Shown one piece after another: positions 17,580 through 27,000 of a DNA stretch of 64,000 bases (position 1 is its first letter; every line of letters begins with the position of its first letter). A model generated the notes under the pieces. That model searched no databases. It was not told where the DNA came from and worked only from the letters and a program-made list of their open reading frames with translations. A program made the position numbers and the translations under genes. The stretch lies in assembly GCF_947498635.1 (NCBI RefSeq), contig NZ_CANMKV010000023.1, positions 1-64,000 on the forward strand, in the 5' to 3' direction. The DNA is from an uncultured Microbulbifer sp. Its GTDB lineage: Bacteria; Pseudomonadota; Gammaproteobacteria; Pseudomonadales; Cellvibrionaceae.

Positions 17580-19385
17580 ATGAACTCCCCACAACATATT
17601 CTCGAACACGTCTTCGGCTACGCCCATTTCCGTGATCCCCAGGAAGCGGTGATCAATACATTAATGAGCGGCGATGATGCCTTAGTGCTGATGCCTACCG
17701 GCGGTGGCAAATCCTTGTGCTACCAAATCCCGGCCCTGGCCAGGCCCGGCTGCGGCGTGGTGATCTCCCCACTGATTGCCCTGATGCAAGACCAGGTGGA
17801 AGCACTCCAGGAAGCCGGTATCCGAGCCGCCTATCTGAACTCCTCTGTGCCCTACGACGAGGTCCAGGCTATAGAGAGCCAATTGCTGCACGGCGAGCTG
17901 GATCTTCTCTATCTCGCCCCCGAGCGCCTGCTGCAAGGGCGCACCCTGTCACTCTTACAGCGCACACAACTATCGTTATTTGCTATTGATGAAGCCCATT
18001 GTGTATCCCAGTGGGGTCATGACTTCCGTGCCGATTACCTACAGCTGAGCTGCTTACACGAACAGTTTCCCAGCGTGCCGCGTATCGCTTTAACAGCCAC
18101 CGCCGACAAACGCACGCGCGCGGAAATTGCCCAGCGTCTCGATCTCGAGGGCGCGCGGCATTTTGTCAGCAGCTTTGACCGCCCGAACATCCAGTACCAT
18201 ATCGAACCCAAAGACAACCAGCGCCGCCAAATCCTCCAATTCCTGAAGAATGGACGAGAGGATCAAGCCGGCGTGGTTTACTGCCTGTCCCGCGCCAAAG
18301 TGGAAAATACCGCTGAATGGCTCACTCAACAGGGCTTCACAGCCCTTCCCTACCACGCCGGCCTACCGGCAGAGACTCGCGCTGAGCACCAGCGCCGCTT
18401 TCTGAGGGAAGAGGGTGTCATCGTTGTAGCGACCATCGCCTTTGGTATGGGGATAGACAAACCCGATGTGCGCTTTGTTGTTCACCTCGACCTTCCCAAG
18501 AGTGTCGAGGCCTATTATCAAGAGACCGGTCGCGCCGGCCGCGATGGCGAGCCCTCGGTGGCACTGTTGTTGTACGGCCTTGAAGATGTAGTCAAGCTTG
18601 GGCAGATGGTGGCATCCTCCGAGGGCAGTGAAGAGCACAAGCGCCAAGAGCGCACACGCCTCAATGCCATGCTGGGCCTGTGCGAAATGACCGAGTGCCG
18701 GCGCCAGGCACTACTGCACTATTTTGCCGAGACGCTGGAACAGCCCTGCGGAAATTGCGATACCTGCCTGGAATCCCCCGCCACTTGGGATGGCAGCGAA
18801 GCTGCGATCAAGCTGCTCTCCTGTGTCTACCGCACCGGCCAGCGCTTTGGCGCCAGCCATGTGATCGACGTACTGCGCGGCTCAGATAATGAGAAAGTAC
18901 GCAAATTCAGCCACAACCAACTCTCCACCCACGGTATAGGTAAAGAGCTTACCGGCACAGAATGGAGAGCCGTGGTGCGCCAACTGATCGTAAGGGGCTA
19001 CCTGGAAGTCGAAGGGGAATTTCAGAACCTGACGCTCACAGAAAACTGCCGCCCACTACTGCGTGGGGAGGAAAAGCTGCAGTTGCGCAAGTTGCCCGGC
19101 AAAACCCCTCGCGCACAAGCACGCAGCTCAGCAGCAATGGAAGACCTGGAACCCGGTGAGCAGCCCCTATGGGAAGCTCTGCGCAACTGCCGCAAAGAAC
19201 TGGCTGAAGAGCGTGGCGTTCCTCCCTATGTCGTCTTTCACGATGCCACTCTGCGCGGAATGGTAAAAGCGCACCCACAAACCCGTAGTGAACTGCTTGC
19301 AGTCTCCGGCGTGGGAGACAGCAAGCTGGAGCGCTTTGGCGATACCTTCCTCGCCGTGCTCAGGGAATTCCCCAAGCACGTTTGA
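17580..19385 (+). CDS. recQ: ATP-dependent DNA helicase RecQ
   Basis: This 601-aa RecQ helicase has all family parts: Walker [16 protein letters not shown] (about 38-52), DEAH box [17 protein letters not shown], helicase C domain ending with [13 protein letters not shown], the zinc-binding cysteines (CEMTECRRQ and CGNCDTC), a winged helix and a C-terminal HRDC domain ([14 protein letters not shown]). It unwinds DNA 3'-5' in recombination and replication repair. The length is normal. A terminator-like hairpin follows at 19410-19451. Confidence 0.97.
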   Translation: MNSPQHILEHVFGYAHFRDPQEAVINTLMSGDDALVLMPTGGGKSLCYQIPALARPGCGVVISPLIALMQDQVEALQEAGIRAAYLNSSVPYDEVQAIESQLLHGELDLLYLAPERLLQGRTLSLLQRTQLSLFAIDEAHCVSQWGHDFRADYLQLSCLHEQFPSVPRIALTATADKRTRAEIAQRLDLEGARHFVSSFDRPNIQYHIEPKDNQRRQILQFLKNGREDQAGVVYCLSRAKVENTAEWLTQQGFTALPYHAGLPAETRAEHQRRFLREEGVIVVATIAFGMGIDKPDVRFVVHLDLPKSVEAYYQETGRAGRDGEPSVALLLYGLEDVVKLGQMVASSEGSEEHKRQERTRLNAMLGLCEMTECRRQALLHYFAETLEQPCGNCDTCLESPATWDGSEAAIKLLSCVYRTGQRFGASHVIDVLRGSDNEKVRKFSHNQLSTHGIGKELTGTEWRAVVRQLIVRGYLEVEGEFQNLTLTENCRPLLRGEEKLQLRKLPGKTPRAQARSSAAMEDLEPGEQPLWEALRNCRKELAEERGVPPYVVFHDATLRGMVKAHPQTRSELLAVSGVGDSKLERFGDTFLAVLREFPKHV

Positions 19386-19409
19386 TCGAGCAAACCTGCC
19401 TATTAGTCA

Positions 19410-19451
19410 GTTCACGTGGTATTGGGATGTACCCTCTTCCCGTGAACTTTT
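19410..19451 (+). terminator. probable recQ terminator
   Basis: GTTCACG (19410-19416) pairs with CGTGAAC (19441-19447), then TTTT. The loop is long (24 nt), so it could instead be an operator upstream of mmsA. Confidence 0.5.
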
Positions 19452-19527
19452 CCTCCCTGGGGATACCTGTGTTACAAAGGCACAAAGAGGTAAAAAATAA
19501 CGTATAAATCCCCAGCGAGAGGAAACC

Positions 19528-21039
19528 ATGAAAGTTATCGGCCACCTGATTAACGGCAAGCTGACGCACAGCGATACCTCCCCCCAACAATCCCGTCTGC
19601 AGGATCTCACCAACCCCTCCACCAACGAAGTGATCGGCAGGGTCGCACTGGCCAGCAAAGCCACTGTTGAAGAGGCCATCGCAGCCGCTGAAGCCGCCTA
19701 CCCCACCTGGCGCAATCTGCCCACGGCCAAACGTGTGCGCATCATGTACCGCCTGCGCGACCTACTGGAAGAGAATGCGGATAAGATCTGTGAGCTGATT
19801 ACTCAGGAACACGGTAAAGTTCTAAACGATGCGATGGGTGAACTGCAGCGCGGTATTGAGAATATCGAATATGTCTGCTCAGCTCCGGAAATGCTTAAGG
19901 GGGAACACAGTAAAAACGTCGGCCCGGCAATCGACTCCTGGAGTGAATTTCAGCCTCTAGGCGTCTGCGCAGGTATCACACCCTTTAACTTTCCCGCCAT
20001 GGTGCCCCTGTGGATGTGGCCAATGGCTATTGCCTGTGGCAACACCTTTATCTTAAAACCCTCTGAGCGTACCCCGTCCTGTGCGCTATTTATCGCCGAA
20101 CTGGGAATTGAGGCGGGCATACCCGCCGGTGTATTGAATGTCGTTAACGGCGATAAAGAAGCTGTAGACACCCTCCTGACCGACAGGCGTATTCAGGCAG
20201 CAAGTTTTGTCGGCTCCACACCGATTGCGGAGTATGTGTACACCACCGGCACAGCCCGCGGTAAAAGAGTTCAGGCTTTTGGGGGGGCGAAAAACCACGC
20301 TATCGTAATGCCAGACGCAGATCTAGATAACGCCGTCGCCGCATTAATGGGCGCGGCCTACGGTTCTTGTGGCGAGCGCTGTATGGCAATTTCCGTCGCC
20401 GTTGCGGTGGGCGATGACACCGCCAACACGCTCGTCGCTAAACTTCAGGCGCAGATCGCCCAGCTTAAAGTGGGCGATGGAATGGACAACCAAAACGATA
20501 TGGGCCCCCTGGTAACCAAAGCCCATCTGAATAAAGTCCAGGGCCTGATCACTGCCGGTATTGAGGAGGGCGCGGAACTAGTAGTAGATGGCCGCAACCT
20601 GAAGGTGCCAGGTTATGAAAATGGCAATTATCTGGGAGCCTGCCTGTTTGACCGTGTCACTGCAGAAATGCACATACACAGCTGTGAAATATTTGGCCCG
20701 GTACTGTGTGTCATGCGTGTCGACACCATGCAAGAAGCGATGGATATCATCAATAACCATGAATACGGCAATGGTACCTGTCTGTTCACTCGTGACGGGG
20801 AAGCTGCGCGCTACTTTAGTGACAACATCAAAGTAGGCATGGTCGGTATCAATGTTCCGCTGCCGGTTCCCGTCGCGCACCATAGTTTCGGCGGCTGGAA
20901 ACGCTCACTATTTGGAGACCTACATGCTTACGGGCCCGATTCTGTCCGGTTTTATACTAAGCGTAAAACCATCACTCAGCGCTGGCCAGCAAGCGGGGTA
21001 AGAGAGGGAATCCAATTCAGCTTCCCCAGTAATAGCTAA
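19528..21039 (+). CDS. mmsA: CoA-acylating methylmalonate-semialdehyde dehydrogenase
   Basis: This 503-aa aldehyde dehydrogenase superfamily member converts malonate or methylmalonate semialdehyde to acetyl-CoA or propionyl-CoA in valine, thymine and inositol catabolism. The PSTNEVIGRVALAS opening, PFNFPAMVPLWMWP, and the active-site region SCGERCMAISVAV with its catalytic cysteine are specific to MmsA. GAGAGGA precedes the ATG. It is monocistronic; the mmsB usually found beside it is absent here. Confidence 0.95.
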   Translation: MKVIGHLINGKLTHSDTSPQQSRLQDLTNPSTNEVIGRVALASKATVEEAIAAAEAAYPTWRNLPTAKRVRIMYRLRDLLEENADKICELITQEHGKVLNDAMGELQRGIENIEYVCSAPEMLKGEHSKNVGPAIDSWSEFQPLGVCAGITPFNFPAMVPLWMWPMAIACGNTFILKPSERTPSCALFIAELGIEAGIPAGVLNVVNGDKEAVDTLLTDRRIQAASFVGSTPIAEYVYTTGTARGKRVQAFGGAKNHAIVMPDADLDNAVAALMGAAYGSCGERCMAISVAVAVGDDTANTLVAKLQAQIAQLKVGDGMDNQNDMGPLVTKAHLNKVQGLITAGIEEGAELVVDGRNLKVPGYENGNYLGACLFDRVTAEMHIHSCEIFGPVLCVMRVDTMQEAMDIINNHEYGNGTCLFTRDGEAARYFSDNIKVGMVGINVPLPVPVAHHSFGGWKRSLFGDLHAYGPDSVRFYTKRKTITQRWPASGVREGIQFSFPSNS

Positions 21040-21056
21040 CGTGATTGAGCAATCAT

Positions 21057-21073
21057 GGGGCGGAAACCGCCCC
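21057..21073 (+). terminator. hairpin after mmsA
   Basis: GGGGCGG-AAA-CCGCCCC, a perfect 7-bp stem 17 nt after the mmsA stop. It lacks a T-run, so it may be a REP-like element or a Rho-assisted terminator. Confidence 0.45.
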
Positions 21074-21168
21074 TACGACAGTTAAAACTGCAAGAAACCA
21101 AAATTAATAGCCAGCCGCCCTTGATGTATTGGCAATCAACCAAGCCTTTAAAATTTCAAGGAGTAGAT

Positions 21169-21441
21169 ATGATCCGCACATTCAACACCAAGATAAAACT
21201 TACATTATTAGCGCCGCCCTTATTTTCCCTACTCATTGTTTTTTCAACAGCTACAGCACTAGCGCAAAGTGCAACACTGAAAAAATGCCAAAGCTGGAAC
21301 GATAAGATTGAAAGCTACCAGGAAAAAAGAAAAGAGGGCGGATCCGGAAAAGAAATGGATCGCTGGAAAAGAAAGATACGCCAACACAGAGACAAGTTTA
21401 GAAAGAACAAATGCAATAGATATGGAAGAAAGTTGAATTAA
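21169..21441 (+). CDS. small secreted basic protein, unknown
   Basis: AAGGAGTAGAT precedes ATG 21169, giving a 90-aa product: a signal peptide (about 1-32, ending ATALAQ) and a mature 58-aa part very rich in Lys, Arg and Glu with two cysteines (in LKKCQSW and KNKCNRYG). The charged middle (KIESYQEKRKEGG through RKIRQHRDKF) is probably a single helix, and the cysteines could clamp its ends by a disulfide. I recognise no family. It is monocistronic and ends at the strong terminator 21508-21533. Confidence 0.65.
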   Translation: MIRTFNTKIKLTLLAPPLFSLLIVFSTATALAQSATLKKCQSWNDKIESYQEKRKEGGSGKEMDRWKRKIRQHRDKFRKNKCNRYGRKLN

Positions 21442-21507
21442 TAATTCACTGCAACCACACAATCTAAAAAAACATCAAAATCAAAAATATATAGCCTTAC
21501 TAAAAAT

Positions 21508-21533
21508 AAAAAAGGGCGCACTGCGCCCTTTTT
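21508..21533. terminator. strong bidirectional Rho-independent terminator
   Basis: AAAAAAGGGCGC-ACT-GCGCCCTTTTT: a 6-bp GC stem flanked by an A-run and a T-run. It serves both the small secreted protein (+) and the OmpW-like gene (-). Confidence 0.92.
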
Positions 21534-21549
21534 CAAAGGATAAGTTGGA

Positions 21550-22443
21550 TTACCAGTGGAAATCGAACTTATAGCCTACACCGATATTAAACACCCAGGG
21601 ATCAAATTCGTAGTCGCCTCCAAATCTGTGTTCCCAAAAACGATTAAAATCATCATCATCATCATCGAAGTTTCGATAGAAAGTATTCACTTCGACATCG
21701 GTATCAACATCATAGTAAATAGCAGCCAAGTTAATCAGCCAGCTACTATCGTGGCCAAAGGTGAAATCTACACCAATCTGCCACGTATAACCCCAGCTAT
21801 CGCCAAAGTTTACGCTACCGTGCCAGTCGCGGAACTCTAGGTCATCATTATCATTACGATGCCAAAAACCCCAGTTCCTGAGGCGCTCATCGCTGAAGTC
21901 GGTATAGTTAATACCAATGCCCATATAAGGCTGAACCAAGCAACTGGGATCCAGTGGATACCAGTTCAGGTATGCAGCCGTCGTTTGGGGCTTCCAGCGA
22001 GCGAAATCACCTCGACGATGATTAAATAAAAGGTCATCATCCCAATCATCATCATAGAAACGATAGAGCCAGGGGTTGCGATCACCACCAGTATGGCGAT
22101 CACCTTGTTGATAGCTCAAGGAGACACCCCAGTGGTCCATTGGCTTCCACTCGGCATTAATAAACCAACCCCACTCACTATCCGGATCAAGGTTGGCACG
22201 GAAGGCACCCCAATCACGGAAGCGCTCGTAATCGTCATCATCATCATCATAAAAGCGAAGCCACCGATCAGCAAAGGTTACATTGTCTGAGTTTGGTGAC
22301 CAGTAAGCTCCGCCAATCCGAATCTTGAACTCCTGGGTTGGAGGTGGTGGTGGGGCATAGCCAGCAGGTCCTGCCGAAGCGACACTAGAGACAGCTAAGG
22401 CGAGGGGCGTCATAACGGGGATCAGAATACGCGTCATCTTCAT
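21550..22443 (-). CDS. OmpW family outer membrane protein with Asp-rich loops
   Basis: A 297-aa eight-stranded barrel-type protein with a signal peptide (cleaved near VASA-GPAG). The OmpW family is shown by the EFKIRIGGAYWSP strand, YMGIGINYTDFSDERL, SWGYTWQIGVDF and the closing VFNIGVGYKFDFHW with terminal aromatic. Four predicted surface loops each carry an acidic cluster: D66-71, D131-137, 198-201 and D260-265, three of them in an R-x-F/Y-D-rich-R/L-F frame. It is longer than typical OmpW (about 210 aa) because of these loops. I chose ATG 22443, since GGAG lies nine bases upstream; an ATG at 22458 is less likely. Divalent cation binding is inferred. Confidence 0.88.
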   Translation of the reverse strand: MKMTRILIPVMTPLALAVSSVASAGPAGYAPPPPPTQEFKIRIGGAYWSPNSDNVTFADRWLRFYDDDDDDYERFRDWGAFRANLDPDSEWGWFINAEWKPMDHWGVSLSYQQGDRHTGGDRNPWLYRFYDDDWDDDLLFNHRRGDFARWKPQTTAAYLNWYPLDPSCLVQPYMGIGINYTDFSDERLRNWGFWHRNDNDDLEFRDWHGSVNFGDSWGYTWQIGVDFTFGHDSSWLINLAAIYYDVDTDVEVNTFYRNFDDDDDDFNRFWEHRFGGDYEFDPWVFNIGVGYKFDFHW

Positions 22444-22458
22444 TTGTGGTAACTCCAT

Positions 22459-23099
22459 TGATATTCAGCAGATCAAACAGCAATCAGCCCAATCAATGGT
22501 CAGTCTAGTCGCACGAAATCACAGGTGGTGAAAAAACAATCAAATGTTGGCGCCCAAATATAATTCTGCATTATTCTGGCGCCAACCAGCTCTTTTGACG
22601 TAAAAATTAACAACCTGTTAACGATTTAATAATCTTTTCAACGACTCTTATTTATTTTTTTGCCGCACAAATTTCGACAACATGTGCCGCTCTAAATTCC
22701 AATTAAATACGCACCAAATAAGGTCAAATGCAGAAACAAAAAAAGAGCAGCTGAAACAGGAGTAAAAACCGGCAGGAAATTCCTCATATAATTATCAGCA
22801 CGGTGAATTAGAGTTTCTCCCTCCATGAAGACGTATGAACACCCCCTTACATAAGCAATCCACATTTCTATGCTTGAGATTCTGTAGGGCGAGCCTTATT
22901 TCTTTTCTTCCTTTTAATTAGCCTGGCCATGGCAAGGCGCACAGGCACCTATGCCATGGCAACCCCGAGAACCGAGGAGAAACGAGCACCTAACAACATT
23001 TCACGAGCTTACACTGTTTCTACTCAGCACAAATACGCTCTGTAGGTGTGTCCGCGTATAAACCAATGTGTTACTTAAAGGCGCGGGAAACCCTAACAC
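22459..23099. other. intergenic region upstream of the OmpW-like gene
   Basis: No convincing gene in these 641 bp. It holds the 8-bp inverted repeat described separately (22547-22585) and, near 22930-22970, two copies of GCCATGGCAA about 28 bp apart. The rest is AT-rich and unremarkable. Confidence 0.6.
22547..22585 (-). promoter_or_regulatory. inverted repeat upstream of the OmpW-like gene
   Basis: TTGGCGCC (22547-22554), 23 nt, GGCGCCAA (22578-22585): perfect 8-bp arms about 100-140 bp upstream of the OmpW-like start codon. It may be an operator for a dimeric regulator; no protein is assigned. Confidence 0.4.
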
Positions 23100-23408
23100 T
23101 CACCCTTCCTTACTACCACCTTGGCACTCAGGGCTAACAGGTGCCTCACCATCCCACTCATCTGGGGCATAGGTATGCAGAGCGAGCGCATGGATTGGAC
23201 CAGCCATTTCATCCGCAAGGGCAGCATAAACTTTCTGGTGACGCTGAACTTTTCGAATTGAAGCGAAGACTTCACTAACAAGTACCACGCGAAAATGCAT
23301 TTCAGACCCAGCTGGCACATTGTGTAAATGGCTTTCACATTGAACATCAATAAATTGAGGACTGAAAGTGGCTGTTAATTTTTCTTCAATCTGGCTTGCA
23401 AGACTCAT
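23100..23408 (-). CDS. bolA: BolA family protein
   Basis: The 102-aa protein has the BolA class II KH-like fold: CESHLHNVPAGSEMHFRVVLVSEVF, RHQKVYAALADEM and the terminal IHALALHTYAPDEW, which carries the conserved histidine that coordinates iron-sulfur clusters with monothiol glutaredoxins. AAGGAAATGT precedes the ATG. It acts in iron-sulfur trafficking and stress morphology; no partner gene lies next to it. Confidence 0.93.
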   Translation of the reverse strand: MSLASQIEEKLTATFSPQFIDVQCESHLHNVPAGSEMHFRVVLVSEVFASIRKVQRHQKVYAALADEMAGPIHALALHTYAPDEWDGEAPVSPECQGGSKEG

Positions 23409-23646
23409 ACATTTCCTTCAATAGGTATTTATTAATAAATAAATAGGCGTTAGCAATCTAATACGTAAGCTAAGGGGATTAATACACAACAAGAAATGGT
23501 GGCAATATCACCAACCAATAAGACTGGCACCACCTGTCAAACAATCAGATGATCGGCTTTGCAAATCTGTCCCCATGTTTTACATGGCAGTAATAAAACA
23601 GAAAGAGATTCACCCGTTACATTGCCAGGTGCGTAAAACCCCCAAA

Positions 23647-24429
23647 TTAACTAACAACTTTAGCCTGGCTTTTGCGGACTTCAACGATAGCTTCATACGC
23701 AACGGTAATACTCTTCATCTGATCTTCGGCGTGACGCATAAACTCTTCGGGCAGCCCCTTAGAGGCCATCTTATCCGGATGGTATTCTGCCGCTTTACGG
23801 CGATAAGCCAACTTCAAATCCTTATCGCTGGTTTCTGGAGAGCAACCAAGTACTGCATAATGTTGCTGAAGATCAGAAACACTAGTCCCCCTGGCATGCC
23901 CAAATTGATTTTGCATGGCATCAAAGAGAGACGCATGCAAACCCAGATCTGCGGTTATTTTTCTGAGAATAGCCTCTTCAGAGGCATGCAACTCACCGTC
24001 TGCATAGGCAACTGCGAATAAAAGGCGATATACCATTTCCCGCATCGCCTGATTTTGGACCAGCATCCGGTACTGTTTCGCGTAGTCATAGATGCTGTAT
24101 TTATCGGTCTTAGCATTTTCAAAAATCTGGATTGCGTGTTTGCGATCCTCAACGCCCAAACGTAAATTATTCTGGATAAAGTCCTCTATCAGCTGGACTT
24201 CCGCTTTGGATACCTGCCCATCGGCCTTGGCCATCTTCGCCAGCATCGAAAATAAGGTGACGATAAATACCTTCTGAGCCCCATCTTTATTCAAGACCGC
24301 GGCAGCATTACCCAGGCGCCTCAAACCCGACCCGAAGGAGCTTCCAACCCAGGCACCCAGTGCCGCCCCAATGGGCCCACCAAACATAAAACCGAAACCG
24401 GCACCTATTCCCGCCCCTAACCAGGACAT
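23647..24429 (-). CDS. djlA: DjlA-like co-chaperone (TerB + J domain)
   Basis: From ATG 24429 (GGAGGAGAG upstream) the 260-aa protein has three parts: a glycine-rich hydrophobic N-terminal anchor (about 2-35), a helical TerB-like domain (about 55-165) and a C-terminal J domain (about 190-255) with the HPD tripeptide in YHPDKMASKGLPEEF. This is the order of E. coli DjlA, a membrane-anchored partner of DnaK. It is monocistronic. Confidence 0.88.
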   Translation of the reverse strand: MSWLGAGIGAGFGFMFGGPIGAALGAWVGSSFGSGLRRLGNAAAVLNKDGAQKVFIVTLFSMLAKMAKADGQVSKAEVQLIEDFIQNNLRLGVEDRKHAIQIFENAKTDKYSIYDYAKQYRMLVQNQAMREMVYRLLFAVAYADGELHASEEAILRKITADLGLHASLFDAMQNQFGHARGTSVSDLQQHYAVLGCSPETSDKDLKLAYRRKAAEYHPDKMASKGLPEEFMRHAEDQMKSITVAYEAIVEVRKSQAKVVS

Positions 24430-24667
24430 ACTCTCTCCTCCGAGTGCCAAATAGCACTCCAATATCAGGTAAATCGATCAACTAAAACTCAGCTATCTTA
24501 CCACGTGTAAGAGAACGTCAGTCGAAAATTATGACCAGATAGTCAAAACCATTTCTCACCGGAATGGCATCTCGATCTCTGTCCGGCACATTTGTCCTCT
24601 TAGCAGTCTCCAGCGATCTGCCACAATTATGTACAGGGCATTCTCTTAGGAAGTGGGGAAAGGCTAA

Positions 24668-25288
24668 ATGAAACTGCGAAGAGCGGCAGGCTTATTGCGC
24701 CACCTGACAATAAGCGCATTTATATTGCTGGTTTTGACAGGGTGTGAAAACCGGCAGGATATGACTGGTCAAACGCCAGAGTCTCAGGCCTCTAACGTGG
24801 ATACTACTGGCCATCAGGATTGGGAAACGATCGTAGAAGTTCTCCTCCACCCCCGCTGCCTGAACTGTCACCAAATGGAAATGCCCCTGATCAAACAGGG
24901 CTCACCCCATGTACCCCGTGTAGAGCGCGGCCCAGACAATATGGGCCTGGGAACAATGCGCTGCAGCAACTGCCACTCCAATCAGAACAATGCTGTGACC
25001 GGTGCGCCAGGTGCGCCAGGCTGGGCCATGGCGCCAATCGCCCTTAATTGGTCCCAAAAATCCTCGGCGCAGATATGCCAATTACTGACCACCCCGCAAG
25101 ACAATGGCGGCCGCTCTCCAGCGCAACTAATGCAGTTTATGAGTGAAAATCCACTGGCACTTTGGGGCTGGAATCCCGGCGGTAACAGAGAACCGGTAAA
25201 TATTCCCCATGACAAGCTGGTGACAGCATTACAGGGATGGATAGCCGCAGGAACACCTTGCCCACCCGGAACACCACCTTCACAGTAA
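24668..25288 (+). CDS. lipoprotein with two c-type haem motifs
   Basis: This 206-aa protein has a lipobox (VLTGC, lipidated C26) and two CxxCH motifs: CLNCH at 64-68 and CSNCH at 99-103. It should be a diheme or haem-bearing protein on the periplasmic face. The pattern HPRCLNCH...MGLGTMRCSNCH is seen in proteins beside molybdenum hydroxylases of isoquinoline oxidoreductase type, but no such enzyme is encoded nearby, so its electron partner is unknown. It converges on the LysR gene. Confidence 0.8.
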   Translation: MKLRRAAGLLRHLTISAFILLVLTGCENRQDMTGQTPESQASNVDTTGHQDWETIVEVLLHPRCLNCHQMEMPLIKQGSPHVPRVERGPDNMGLGTMRCSNCHSNQNNAVTGAPGAPGWAMAPIALNWSQKSSAQICQLLTTPQDNGGRSPAQLMQFMSENPLALWGWNPGGNREPVNIPHDKLVTALQGWIAAGTPCPPGTPPSQ

Positions 25289-25332
25289 TGTCTCCTATCC
25301 TGGCGGACTCTCACCAAGCCCGCCTCAATCCT

Positions 25333-26235
25333 TTAAAGAGCCATTACCAGACCTTCCAGCCAACTCTCATCGTTTCCACGCCAGGCAATAAAGAGTTCTT
25401 CCTCAGCTTGGGGGGGAATTCCTGTCACTTTTACCCTAATTCCACCGATATCCTCAGCAAGAGTTTCCGGCAAGAAAGCCAGAAATTTTCCATTTTTAAC
25501 CAAGCTCGTAAGGGCGCCATAATCATTCACGACAGCCTGGACCTTGCGTAGTGGCAGCCCCTCACCCCAACCGTCACTCGTAAGCCCCCTCTCTTCACCG
25601 CAGAAGGGAGAAATTCGTGGCGCCACAAATGAGTAACACTGGAGCGCCTCCACTGACACCTCCGCAGTGCTCTTATAGCCAGCCACCAGTGGGTGGGTGG
25701 CGCCCGCTGTAACACACATCCTTTCAGTACCCAGTTTGCGCGTTGAAATTCTATCTGGCACCTGCCCCAAAACCGCCCCGGTAATCAGCGCCAAGTCCAC
25801 TTCACCTCTAACCAACATTTTCAGGGCCAACGATTCATAGGCCGAGGTCAATGAAAGGCATGCCTCAGGGTGAGTATCAGTAAGCAGAGTCTGTATGGAA
25901 GCCGCCCAGATCAACTGCAGGACTGCCGGAGCCGCCACCCTACACTCAGGAAAATGACTGGAGCCGGCAATTTCTGCCTGAGTTTGTCGTGCGATTGCTG
26001 TGATTTCTGCCGCTCGCCCCTGTAAGCGGCGCCCAGCATCGTTAATCCTGATTTGCTTGCCTACTCGGTCAAATAAATGGGTATTCAGTGCGCTTTCCAG
26101 ACGGCGCAAAACCTTGCTCAATCCACCCGGCGTCATATCCAGACGGTCTGCAGAGCGCTGCAGGTTTTCCGTTGCAGCAATAACGAGGAATTTCTCAAGA
26201 TCTTGTATTTCCATTTTGGAATCAAATGCAGCCAT
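25333..26235 (-). CDS. LysR family transcriptional regulator
   Basis: The protein is 300 aa, or 293 aa from the internal ATG at 26214 (MEIQDLEKFLVIA), which better fits LysR N-termini. The winged helix-turn-helix is at about 10-65 (NLQRSADRLDMTPGGLSKVLRRLE), followed by a LysR substrate-binding domain. The effector is unknown. It is divergent from the secreted protein at 26352 with a 116-bp gap, so that gene or the haem lipoprotein could be its target. Confidence 0.9.
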   Translation of the reverse strand: MAAFDSKMEIQDLEKFLVIAATENLQRSADRLDMTPGGLSKVLRRLESALNTHLFDRVGKQIRINDAGRRLQGRAAEITAIARQTQAEIAGSSHFPECRVAAPAVLQLIWAASIQTLLTDTHPEACLSLTSAYESLALKMLVRGEVDLALITGAVLGQVPDRISTRKLGTERMCVTAGATHPLVAGYKSTAEVSVEALQCYSFVAPRISPFCGEERGLTSDGWGEGLPLRKVQAVVNDYGALTSLVKNGKFLAFLPETLAEDIGGIRVKVTGIPPQAEEELFIAWRGNDESWLEGLVMAL

Positions 26236-26351
26236 TAATGAATCGATTGATCACTAATGTACGTTTAGAATCGAGAAAATCCAAGCTTTAGGGGCTATCG
26301 CAAACCCAATCGCAGAAAGCTTGGCCTCTCAATGTCAAGAACTGAATACTT

Positions 26352-26999
26352 ATGCACAAATTCTATCGACCCTGGATTTTTATTCTCTATTCCGCTTTAT
26401 CTCTAATGCCTTTACCCGCTTTTTCAGACGATTCAGTCGGCACACACGGCATGGTGCTGTTTTCAGTCGATGGTCAACTCGTAGCCTCCCATATGCCGCT
26501 TCACGGAGGGCAACACGCCCGCCAACTAATCATGACCTTAGAGTCGGAAAATAATAAAGAAATCATCAAGCTGATCCAGAGCGCCCAACGCGTTACCTTA
26601 AAACCGGAAACCTTCTCTTTAAATCGTTTGCGAAATGGGAGCCTCAATACCTTTAGAGGGGATGTCTTCAAAGGCCATTTTGAACGAAAAGGCAAAATTC
26701 ACTTAAAAGCTATAAGGTTCAGGGTTGCTAATAAACTACTGGATTCCCCGCTTAAACAGCAAAGAAATGGTCACTATCGGCTGTTAAACCTTGGACAAGA
26801 AAATCTGCTTATCCACGAAATCGCCGCCCCCCCCAGCTTTGACCAGATACTGGCAGTTACCGCAGACTCATCGGCTCCAAAATCCATCAATACTCGCAGT
26901 GAACTTCCCATTTCAATAACCCACTGGCCAGACAGTCTCAAAGAGGCGGGTATTACGTTTCGTCAACAGCTCTATTTTGAAACACAGGACTTCCAATAA
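26352..26999 (+). CDS. secreted protein of unknown function
   Basis: This 215-aa protein has a Sec signal peptide (about 1-25, ending PAFS). The mature part has mixed charge without cysteines, metal motifs or membrane segments, and I recognise no family. The segment GTHGMVLFSVDGQLVASHMP suggests an initial beta-rich core. The glutamine amidotransferase ATG lies one base after its stop, so the two are likely co-transcribed. Confidence 0.7.
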   Translation: MHKFYRPWIFILYSALSLMPLPAFSDDSVGTHGMVLFSVDGQLVASHMPLHGGQHARQLIMTLESENNKEIIKLIQSAQRVTLKPETFSLNRLRNGSLNTFRGDVFKGHFERKGKIHLKAIRFRVANKLLDSPLKQQRNGHYRLLNLGQENLLIHEIAAPPSFDQILAVTADSSAPKSINTRSELPISITHWPDSLKEAGITFRQQLYFETQDFQ

Positions 27000-27000
27000 A

